Shown here in pieces: positions 35,501-46,300 of a stretch of 64,000 nt of DNA. The notes below the pieces were generated by a model that worked only from the letters and a program-made list of their open reading frames with translations, had not been told where the DNA came from and ran no database searches. The stretch is taken from NCBI GenBank assembly GCA_037042915.1, contig CM073193.1, positions 124,001 to 188,000 of the forward strand. The letters run 5' to 3'. The position numbers were made by a program, and so were the translations under genes. Every line of letters begins with the position of its first letter. The first letter of the stretch is position 1. The stretch comes from Auricularia sp. M13. Its lineage: Eukaryota > Basidiomycota > Agaricomycetes > Auriculariales > Auriculariaceae.

Positions 35501-35680
35501 ACACCACTCAACCCTGGTATCCGCGTCAATCGCAGTCAGTGCCCGAAGACCGACGACGAGAAGGCCGATATGGAGAAGTATCCATTCCGCGAGGTTCTTG
35601 GCCAGCTTTTGTGGATTGCAAACGGTCACCGCTACGACATTGCATATGCCTGCAGTCTCTTATCGCAGTTCGCATCAAAC

Positions 35681-36187
35681 CAAGGGGTGTCCAAGAAAAA
35701 AAAAAGTTACACAGGGTCCAAAAAACAAAATAAGCCCTCAAGCGGACCCCTCCCTCCCTCCCTCCTGCCTAATCCGGTAATATATTCCCACGCATTTGCC
35801 TCCGGATATCCAGAACCGCTAACTCCGGGATCATTACGATTATCCCTAAGGTTTTTGCCATCCTCTGCCATAGCTAAGTCATTAAATCGAAGTCTCAGCA
35901 TTCAGGCACATAAGATATGAAGCTATTTCCGAATTGAATTCAAATTGTGCTTGACGATCGGATGGTCTCTAATGATCTGCTTTTGACTGGTATGCTATAT
36001 ATATTTGGGTTCAAACAAGGTTCAAACCTCAATTTCAGGTGGATAACAAGTCTCAGGCCATTCTACGCAGCTTCGGGAGGACTCTCAGAAGCAAATTTTC
36101 GGTTTTCAAAAAACGAAATAAGGTCCTCATCGGACCCCTCCCTCCCTCGTCCTTGTGTTATCGGATTTTGCCGATGGACACCCCTTG
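35681..36187. mobile_element. 507-bp hAT-type MITE
   Basis: Perfect 12-bp terminal inverted repeats (CAAGGGGTGTCC at the left, GGACACCCCTTG at the right) and the 8-bp target duplication CATCAAAC (35673-35680 and 36188-36195). This combination is diagnostic of the hAT superfamily. There is no coding capacity. A direct repeat lies inside, CAAAAAAC(A/G)AAATAAG followed by CGGACCCCTCCCTCCCTC, at 35719-35760 and 36107-36148. It interrupts the RNase H side of the copia element; the copia coding sense resumes directly after the right duplication. Confidence 0.9.
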
Positions 36188-36754
36188 CATCAAACCCCGG
36201 TATGGCGCATTGGAATGCCCTACTACATATCGTCCGCTTCCTCGCTGGTACACGCAGCAAGGTCCTTGTCTTAGGAGGCACGGCCGACGGTCTTCAAGGC
36301 TGGTCCGATGCGAGCTTTGGTACGGAGTCTCTTGACTGGCGCTCGATGTCCGGATATGCTTTCATGCTGTTCGGTGGCGCTATTTGTTGGCGCTCCAAGA
36401 AGCAGAGTGTCATTGCACTCTCCACCGCTGAGGCGGAGTATATTGCCCTTGCGCACGCGACCAAGGAGGCCGCGTGGATACGCTCTTTACTTTCTGAATT
36501 ATTTGATCCTCTCATAGATCCAACCGGGCCTGGATGTTTTGCCGCGCGTGCCACGCATGTGGTGCGCAGACAATATCTCTACAGAAACATAGCCAATTCC
36601 GTTAATTTCTAGAGCAAATTGTAGAGTCAAGTGTGGGCCACAAGTTACAGATGCAGGGTAAGCCAAATAGGCAATAGAAAGATGTTAGGAAAATTATCAG
36701 TATTCTGGGATGTATAGTTCCGTGGACAGCCACGCGCGGCACTGCACGGCACTT

Positions 36755-37089
36755 GCGCGGCACTGTGCAGCACCCTACCACCACACAAGCCCAGCACCCC
36801 AACAACACATTATGGACATATCTCATGGTTTGGATGTGCACCCCCACACCCTCTGACCATGCTATACTCAATGGTTTCAAGTGGGGAGGTTGCTAGATGC
36901 CTGGGCACCAATGCGCGGCATGCGCGGCACTTCTCCTGCTGGGTTTGAAATGTGCGGCACCCCTTGCTGCTTCAACCACAGCTTCTGTAGTTCTGAAACT
37001 TGTCCAGAGCATCATATTAGACTTATATGATCCACATATAGTCAAGAAATAGTGTTGGATTGTGTTAGTTCATGAGATGTGGTTGAGGG
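36755..37089 (+). repeat. Left arm of the 335-bp inverted repeat
   Basis: Reverse complement of 37841-38175, with a single mismatch seen by eye in 335 positions. The spacer is 751 bp. Confidence 0.9.
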
Positions 37090-37620
37090 GTAAAACTGCC
37101 CCTTTACCACCCAAGCCCAGTGCACACCCAAAACACCATTTAGGCATCCACTATGGACTGGACTAGCTGGGACCAAGCTATGGAGCATGTCCAGACTGTT
37201 TGTAACACTACAGATGCTGCTGAGGGCACTGGGTGCACATGCGCGGCACGTGCGGCACTTCTCCTGCTGGGTTTGAAATGCGCGGCACTCTCTCCTGCTC
37301 CAACCAGAGCTCCTGTAGTTCTGGAACTTGTTCATTCCATGTTATTACACTACTTTGTTGACAATGGTACAGCAGAAAGCCTCTAGGGTGCCATGGATAA
37401 CTCCAAATTGTCGAGGGGCAAAACAGCCACTTTAACACCCGAGTCTGAGGCACACCCAAGACACCTTGTTGGCAACAAGATAAGGACTGGAATAGCTGAG
37501 ATAGTACTATGGACCAAGTCTAGACTGTTTGGAAGACTTCAGGTCTTGTTGTGGGTGCAGGGTGCACATGTGCAGCACGCGCGGCATTTCTCCCACTGAG
37601 TCTGAAATGCACGGCACTCT
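36914..37620 (+). repeat. About 325-bp diverged tandem units with GCGCGGCAC motif
   Basis: The block GCGCGGCACTTCTCCTGCTG followed by GGTTTGAAATG recurs at about 36914, 37239 and 37565 (the third copy more diverged), i.e. with a period near 325 bp. The first unit lies in the left inverted-repeat arm and the others lie in the spacer. Confidence 0.7.
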
Positions 37621-37840
37621 CCTCAAATCTCCCTAGGGCCTCTCTAGTTCTGAAATCTGTTCAGGTCATGCTATTGTCATTAAGGGGGGCTAAGGACACC
37701 ACGAGAAGTGCATGCTATGAGTATTCAGGGGTGGAATACTAGGCACAGACCTGCCCACCAACTTGGCTTCCAGTACCAGAGCAGGCCAACTGATTCTGCA
37801 CTTACTCTCACCATATCCTTGGCCCCCCTTAATCACAATA

Positions 37841-38175
37841 CCCTCAACCACATCTCATGAACTAACACAATCCAACACTATTTCTTGACTATATGTGGAT
37901 CATATAAGTCTAATATGATGCTCTGGACAAGTTTCAGAACTACAGAAGCTGTGGTTGAAGCAGCAAGGGGTGCCGCGCATTTCAAACCCAGCAGGAGAAG
38001 TGCCGCGCATGCCGCGCATTGGTGCCCAGGCATCTAGCAACCTCCCCACTTGAAACCATTGAGTATAGCATGGTCAGAGGGTGTGGGGGTGCACATCCAA
38101 ACCATGAGATATGTCCATAATGTGTTGTTGGGGTGCTGGGCTTGTGTGGTGGTAGGGTGCTGCACAGTGCCGCGC
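37841..38175 (-). repeat. Right arm of the 335-bp inverted repeat
   Basis: Partner of 36755-37089. The right end of the arm (GCACAGTGCCGCGC) lies 167 bp from the gypsy insertion point. Confidence 0.9.
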
Positions 38176-38342
38176 CACAGCCACATACTTTTTTAATATA
38201 GTCCTCCCAATACTTGAGGAAATCTTTCCCTCACATGGTGTCTGGAGAGGGCTCAGTTTTCCCTGCTGATTGATCTTTCAAAATATGCTTTAGCTGCAAT
38301 AATCATGGAGATATGGCCTGCGCACCACTGCGCGGCACATGC

Positions 38343-39095
38343 TGTAAGGCCAAGCGGCCATGAGTGAATAGTGAAAGTCAATAGAATCATTACTCACCGA
38401 TGGTTTTGGGCCTTTAGACAATATTGAGAGCTGCTTGAGCTTGCTTCTCACTCAGGAATGAATGGGAATTGGCTCTGTTAAGCAGACTGAGGACTCTAGG
38501 ATAGCTAAAATACAGATATTTATACTAAAAACACAGTTGGAGTCATGCAATGGCTCCTGACTCGGATTCCACATCTATCCCGGTCCACCTGTGACTCGGG
38601 ATAGCCTCTGCCGGTCGTACTCGTCATATCCCGCACTCCAGAGAGGCGGGATATTCGGTACCGACGGCAGGAAACTGACTGCGGCGGCGCGCTGTCCCGC
38701 AGCCGGGGCATACGCGCCGCGCCGGCATCCCCAACTCCTCGGTCCCGAACTCTCCGCAGCCCAAAGGACGCGCGTCTCGACCCGAAGGGCAGACGCGCGT
38801 CGTCGGCCGGCTTGCGATCCAGAACCAACGCCGGAGTTTCAGCTCCTTCGCGGCAAGGTCGCATCATTGGGCCGAGCCGCGAACCATCCTCACCACTGGC
38901 TCTTTGACCCAGTGGTTATCTCGCTGGATTAGTGCTGTTGGGTTATTGGTTCAATTCTGAGCTGAGGTAGTCTTTTATTGCAAATCCGGAAAAGTTGTAT
39001 TACACTCTCAAATGCCGCGCACGCCCATCCTAGTTCTCGGGTAGTCAAGAACTGGACAATCGTTAGCCAGCGGCAAGGCGAGAGCGGGCGTTACA
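38343..39095 (-). repeat. 3' LTR of the gypsy element
   Basis: 753 bp, starting TGTAAGGCC and ending GTTACA on the plus strand, almost identical to 49259-50011. Confidence 0.92.
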
Positions 39096-39124
39096 TACGC
39101 CCTCCGAAGTTGGTATAGCGGCTT

Positions 39125-40304
39125 CTAAGTCGAGCCGCTCGAGCCGCTGCCGCTGGCGACGGTAGAGGCGTCGACGACCTCGCCCTCCTCGGGTTCATAC
39201 GGCGGGGAGACCGGTGAGAGCTCGCGCGTCAGTTGAGACGCGAGCTCGGCGGATTCGCGGTCGTCGGAGACGTGGCCCAGAACAGCGGCCATGGGGTCTT
39301 CGGCGTCGTCAGCAACGACAACCGGTGGGCGCATATACGGTGCCGCAGCGCGAGCGGCGGCCGCGATGAGGGTACCAGTGCGAACTGGGCCCTTCTTTCC
39401 GCGCTTGCGCTTGAGCTCGACGCCTTCTGCGAGCTCGGCGTGGCGCGAGGTGATCTCGCGCAGCAAGGTGAGGTTGTTGTGGACCATCCGCATCGAATCG
39501 TCGATGCCCGCGCGGATGGCCTTCACCTCGCCCTCAACGCTCACCACGCGTTGGTACATGACGGCGAAGCGCCGGTCAAACTCGCCCACAACCTACGAGT
39601 ATGATGAGAGTCAGTCGAGCGCGCAATGTGTAATCGGCGCACACGGGCAGAGACTGAGTCGGGTGTCGCAAATCCGACCTTCGCGAGCTCCTGGCTGACG
39701 ACTCGAGCGACATCCTCGGGCGTAGGCGGCCTGTGGAGCCCGCGAATGAGCCGATCGACGCGGTCGACGGCGTTGGCGATATTCGACGTCTGAGACGTCA
39801 TGGTGACTCGGAGATCAGCCATGGCGTTCTTGGCCCTCTCGCCCATGACTGCAGCGCGCTCGCTGCGCAGGAATGTCTCGTTCGTGGACGAGTACAAGCC
39901 CGCGAGCGTCGGGCGCAACACGTCGGCTAACTCCGTCGCGATGCGCCCAGAGTGGTAGGGGTCGAGCACGATAGCTCGACCCGAATCGTAAATCGCAGAC
40001 GCAGACGGCGCGTAGGGAGTTCCGGTCCCGGGGTTGACGTTGAAGTGAGCGTCAGCCAGCGTTCGAGGAGGCCCGCCCAACCCTCCCCCCGGGAGGTTGG
40101 TAGTAGGGTAGGTGTTGGCGGGCGTGGCGCCGACGCCATTGACTGGCGGCGGCGCCGATCTCGGTTGCTGCAGCCGTCTTAATTAGTTGAAACGCCCAGC
40201 ACCCGCGACAGCACTTGCACCGGTCCGCCAGGGGCAGTGCCGCTAGAGCGCGGCGCGAGACGAGGATCCTGGGGAGTGTTGGCGTTGGCGGGTGCGGTGG
40301 CCAT
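39125..40304 (-). other. Accessory coding region of the gypsy element, downstream of Pol
   Basis: Between the chromodomain-like piece and the 3' LTR lie open segments on the element's own strand, about 39.1-39.6 and 39.6-40.1 kb, with a possible start near 40.3 kb (MATAPANANTPQDPRL). They encode a helical, probably coiled-coil protein (DRRFAVMYQRVVSVEGEVKA; LREITSRHAELAEGVELKR), a basic KRKRGKKG patch that looks like a nuclear signal, and an acidic tail (YEPEEGEVVD). I recognise no domain. Standard gypsy elements have no gene here. Splicing between segments is possible but was not established. Confidence 0.55.
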
Positions 40305-43300
40305 AGGCGCGGATTGGGGTGTACAAATGTTGGTCGCTGCGAAGCGGTCAACTTGCGATAGGCAGTCATTGGAGCTATTGCTCCCCTATATAATCGTCTC
40401 GGGCGGACCGTATGGTCCTCCCAGTCTTCCTGACGACCCTGAGGACGCGCGTGCTTCGCGCAGAGCGTCCTGGCTGGCTGTATGCACCGGGAGACCGCTC
40501 CCAGTGCCGTTGATTCCATATCGGAACCGCGACCCTGCATGATCCCGTCAAGGATCATTAGTCGCGAGTGTCTTCCGGCGGGACGGACATACCTGCTGGC
40601 AGGTCACGGGGTTTCTCCACCCCCATGGCCTGGAGATAGGACTCGAGCGCTGCGAGGTGCTTCACCTCGCGGAGTCGCTCCCAGCTGACTTGTCCGGTAT
40701 TCCATTTGACCTCGAATAATAGATCTCGTCCTTTGCCATAATGGTTAGTCATTTCAGACACGGTCCACTCGTCGGGAGACGGACCGAATCCAGGTAGTTG
40801 TCCTAGCAGTCGGCCCGGGAATCGTTTGTCATCGTTGATCACGTGCGGCCGAGTAGCGACGCCGCGTGAAACGCGTTATGTATGCCGCGAGCGCGCAATT
40901 CCTGCGGCAGATCGAGCTCGAACGTGGTATCACGTACGAGCGTCCGAGTAATCTTGTAAGGGCCAATATACTTCGGCGCAAGTTTACGCGACGCACCCTT
41001 CGGCAATGTGAGATTCTTCGTGGACAGGTAAACCCAGTCCCCCTCACCGAAAGGCGTCGTTCGGCGGTGCTTGTTCGCCTGCCGAGTCTGGCGGACGCGT
41101 GCATCGATGATAGCGTCATGCGCTTGCATGATTGCATCTTTCATCATGCGCGCAAATTTGATAACGCCGGGATACGGTGAGCTCGCGTTCCACTTGAGGG
41201 CTCGGGGCAGCGCACCATAGTTCAGATAGAAAGGAGAAAATCCCGTGGTCTCTGAGACCGCGGAATTCATCGCGAACTCGATCGCGGGTAACCGTTTCGC
41301 CCAGTCGGTCGGATTCGCAAGCGCGCAAACGCGCAGCATTTGCACCAGGGTACGATTAGCACGCTCGGTTGATCCGTCCGTCTCTGGGTGATAAGCGGAC
41401 GACATCCTGAGATCCACGCCTATAAGATCGTGCAGGTTGCGCCAGAAAATGCTGGTAAACAGCGAGTCCCGGTCACTCACGATGCGCTCAGGTAGTCCGT
41501 GCAGCTTGTAGATATGTTCGAACACAAGCTCTGCGATATCAGTAGCCTTGTATGTTGACTGAGTTGGTACAATATGTACCATCGATGTGAGGTGATCGAT
41601 TATGACGCAAATCATATCGAATCGCCCGAGCCGTGTGAACGAGTCGGGCAACGGCCCGACGAAGTCGATCCCAATGGACTGCCAGGGCCGCGACGGCACT
41701 GGCAGCGTCTTGAGTTTGCCCAGGGGTTGCTGGCTGTTTGCCCTGTTCAAGGAGCAGACGCTGCAACTCCTGCAAAAAGATTCAACGTCGCGGCGCATGT
41801 CGCGCCACCAAAATGCAGTTCGAATGTACTGCAAAGTCTTGCTTGCACTAAGATGTGCGAGGATCGAATGGGCCTGCGAGATGATTATCTCGCGAACGGA
41901 ACGGCCCTGGTGCAAGAAATCAGGGACACAGATTAGCGACTCCTCATCGGTAATCATGCGCATAATCCCTGCCTTGATTTGGAAATTCCGGTAATCATGG
42001 GGATTTTCAATAATTATCTTGAAGAATTTGTCGTTTTTGTATTCAGGCTCGAAGATAGCGGGTATATTGAGCTGAGGCTCAGCGGCCTTCAGCACCGACG
42101 CGATGTCGGCGAGTCGATAGTCGAGCAACGGCTCGGCTGTTCCCGCATCTTGACCTATCACATCCCCAGAGGCGCGCGACGGCGAGACGTTCGCCGGCGA
42201 CCGCGCGTCCTCTAATTCTTCTTCTTCGTTATGGTCGCGCCCTCCGCTGGGCTGCGCGGGTTCCAGCAGCTGGGGCGGGTCTGCATTCGCAGGCTCGCCC
42301 GTCGTCACTACTTCGGGCGTGACCTCATTCGAGGCTGCGTCAGGCGTGTCCGCATTCGCGGGCGCGCCGTCGTTCTTCTTGTGTCGAGGACCGCGCCGAC
42401 CTTGGATCAAGCTCGCCCAGGCCGGCGGGCCCGTCTTCGCGCCGAGTCGCGCAGACCGTCGGACGGCGTCGTTCAAAGGTGCGTCAGCGTTCGTATCACC
42501 TTTGTTACGACCTGTCGTTTGATGCTGACCCTCCGTATCACCTTTGTTACGTCTATCAGGGGAGTTTTGTCGCTGGACCGACGCAGCGAAACTGGCCAGG
42601 GCTTCGCGGCCAGTCAGCACCGGCGCCGACAGCCAGCGCGACGCGCGCGCCCTCCAGGTGAGTCCCACGGCGTTTGATTGCAACGCGGGCTCATCGTCCT
42701 TATCGTCTTCTTCGCAGACGTGTTCACTGGGGGCCCGTACAGTCCCTGTACCGTCCTCGCTGTACAGTCTGGACAACGCGTCGGCGAACTTGTTCGTCTC
42801 GCCGGGGATGTACATAACCTCAAAGTCGAACTCGTTAAGTACGTCGAGCCAGCGGCTTTGCCGCGACGATAATGACCTTTGGCTCATGAAATACTGCAGG
42901 GCTTTGTGGTCGGTACATATACGAAACCGCGCGCCGTGCAACATGCCGCGGAAACGCTTCAGCGACTCGACGATCGCGAGCAGCTCCAGCTCGTGCACGG
43001 GATAGTTCTGCTGGGCGGGATTGAACTTCCCGCTCCAGAACGCGCAGACTTTGGCCGTCGCGAGATCGTCGCCTTGGCTTATATAGCCACTTCCGCCCGT
43101 CAAACACGCGTCCGTGACTAGGTTAATCCACGGTGCGTCCTTGTCGTAGTTTATTGCGACCCGATGCTGATTACGGTGGTCAGCCACGATCCGTCGTATC
43201 TCGTCGAATGCGCGCTGCTCGGTCGCACCCCACCGCCACGGGCGATTCACGCCGGTCAGCGGTGTCAGCACGCCCATGGGAATGCGGATACCGGCGCAGT

Positions 43301-46300
43301 CTGGGGCAAGGAAACCTACTGCGCCAAGGAAGCTCTGGAGGAGTGCTCGGCTCGTGGGCACTTTCCAGTTCGCGACGGAGTCCACCTTATGTGGGTCCAT
43401 CCGTATCCCGTGCTCGTCGATTATATGCCCTAGAATATTGATTTCTGCCGCGAATAGCTGCATTTTATCAGCACTCAAATAGAACTTGTTTTCGCGCAGA
43501 ATCCTGAACACCGTCCGGATGTGGTCAATGTGCTCCTCAAGAGTGTACGAGTAAATTATAATGTCGTCCAAGTAAACATCCATCCAGACGCCGAGGTGTT
43601 CTGAGAAGATGTGATTCATGAGCATCTGGTAAGTTGCCGAGCCGTTACAGTCTCCAATCTGGAGGACTAAACTCTCCATTGTGCCGTCAGGCGTGTTGAA
43701 AAGCGTACGGCTCACATGTTCGGGCACGACGCGGATTTGCTCATAGGCGTCCTTGCCGTCTATGAGGCTTCTCCACGGTCGCCGCACCACGCTCCGCAGT
43801 ATCGTGTCGATATCTGGCAAGGGCGTCGCGATCTTCAACGTATTCTCGTTCTGCGCGCGTTTGTCAACGACAGTGCGCATGCGCAGAACACCGTCTCCCT
43901 TCGGCGGCTTCGGGATTATGAGCAGCGGCGTGCAGCTCGTTCCTGAAGCGAGTCGCCAGCGTCCCGTCGCGAGGTAAGCGTTCTTTTTCTCAGTCCACAG
44001 GCTTCTCATCGCCTCTGGACAGCGCGACGGACGCCACGGGTAAATCTTCTTCTCATCAATGAGTGGAATAGTATGGTTAATCGCGCGTAGCGGCGGGAGT
44101 TCGGTGAGCCATGCATCTTTGCATAAGTCCTCCGCCTCCTTCTTCATCTGCTGACGCAGTGTTTCCAGTCGTTCCTCATCGATTATCGCAGCTGCGGCCG
44201 ACAATGAGAACGCCTCGGAGCCCTGAATCGGCTCAGGCTTCGCGTTCCCGATAACCACTCGCGTCGGGTTGAGTCCAATCGCCACAGAATGCTGCCACAT
44301 GAAAGGAGTGCCTAAGATAAGGTCGTAATTGTCAAGGTTAGCAACGTCGAATCGTTTCTCGCAGTCAATGTCCTGATACTTGAACTGCACAGACACTTCG
44401 ACATTGATCTTCGAACGGGACCCCTTGACCGCGAGCTGCACTGGAATAGGACGTTCCAGTGCCCTCACTCTCAGCTTGAGTTGATCTACCAACGTCATGG
44501 AGACGAAATCAGCGAGGGAGCCCGAATCAATTAGTACGCGAACAATCCGATTTTGTACACGCGCTTCAACTACTACAGGTCTGGGAACCATTCGGGTTAT
44601 GCTTCTGACCCGCATCGCAGTGCGCTCGAGCGGTTCAGAAGACCCTGGTTTCTTATTCCCACTACTGCCCGCTCGTCCCGCGCCGACTAGACGCGAGGAA
44701 CTCACGGTAATCGCGTGACACGCGATCCCGCTGCGGGAGAGAAGGTCAGCCTGAGTAGTTGCAGGTTGCAGCACGGTACTCACAGGTTCCACCGTAGAGT
44801 GGATCTCGGCGCGGTGCAGCACCGCGGGTATGCTTATCCCCGCGGCTGCAATCTCGGGCGTCACATGGTAGTCGAGTCGCGTTTCGAGGTCGCGCACGAA
44901 GGTTTGCCCACGGCTACGCATGATTACATAGCGTTGATTGTCGATCCCTAGCTGGTGTGCTTGTTCGTTCGTCATCAGCCTGAACTCGCCATTCAGAAAT
45001 ACTACGGCATGGTCAGGCGAGTAATCAGGGTTCCTCTCGTTCGGAATACTGAGACCACGCAGACTCGCGATCGTTGGCCCGTCGTAGCCGGCGTTTCTCT
45101 CGACGTGGCGCCGTACAATTGCGGATACGCGCAGATCTCCAGCGAGGAAGTCGTCACGGAAGACTTCGTACGCGTCACCGGTACCCCAGTCGTTCACTAA
45201 GAACGAGTTGTTCTTCTCGTCGTATTCGACCGTAAACCTACGGTCGACGTGCATCTTGATGGTGCCGTCCAAAGAGGTGAGATTTCCGAAGTAGTTCTTG
45301 AACTTGCCGATTAACACCTCTTCCACGATGTAGGGCTTGGCGTAGGCGAGTTCGTGCTCATTCTCCGGGTGCTCGATCATCAAGCGCATCCCCGCGAGCT
45401 GCAGCGCATTCTCGTCACTGTACTCGCGTTCGTCGTACGGGATCTCGTCTTGAAGTTCTACACGGTGAGCTCGAATGGCCTTGATCTTCGGTGCGAACGG
45501 TTTGCTGACGCGCGCAGCGCTCGAGTGTAGAATCGCGGGGCGGCGTGCTTGCATTCGCGTCGGGCAGTTTCTGCTGAAATGCCCTTCGCTTTTGCAGATA
45601 AAGCACTTGCCCTCTGCTTGTAGGCGTGCTTTCTCCTCGGCGCTGAGGACTTCTCGCCGCGCGAATTGACCGTCGCGCGAGCGTGGAGGGCCCATGGTCG
45701 GTCCTCCTCTCGCACCTCCGCGGCCGTTGGATCCTCTGAACCCACCGCGGCCGCGACTGGACTGGAACCCGACAGCATTGCTGCGGATCCAGGTTTTCGG
45801 TCGCGAGGTGGGTCGTCCGACGGTGAGACTCGCATTTTGCACACGCTGACGCCAGTTTGAAGCAGAGCTTGATGCAGTCCGACCGTGGACGCGATCCGAG
45901 GTGTGCATCTGGCGGTCGACTCCCGCGCGGGCGCGCTCACCTTTCTCGAACTGCTCCGCAGCAGTCACGAGTTGGTCGAACGGGCTTTCGTCGATGTTGA
46001 AGCCGTAGTCGAACCATTTGGAGCGTATGTAACTGTGCACACCTTCCCATAACACCTGGATGAGCTGACGCTCTCCGATGTCAGGGAATCGCTGCGCAAG
46101 CACTTGGATATCTCGCGCGAACTCGCGCACATCACGCTGGCCTTGTGTCGACTGCGCGAAACGCTTGCGCAGCATGAGCTTGAAGTCCGAGGGGAAGCAG
46201 TGGTCAAACAGTTCATTAAAGAACTTCCTCATCGTCCACTTCTCCTCGGACAAGACGATATTGCTCATAAACCATCGCAACGCTTTTTCCGACAGAAAGC

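Noticed and set aside
36755-38175. Tandem or inverted repeats as a CRISPR-like array
   Set aside because: Units of 325-335 bp without short regular spacers, in a eukaryotic transposon; not a CRISPR array.
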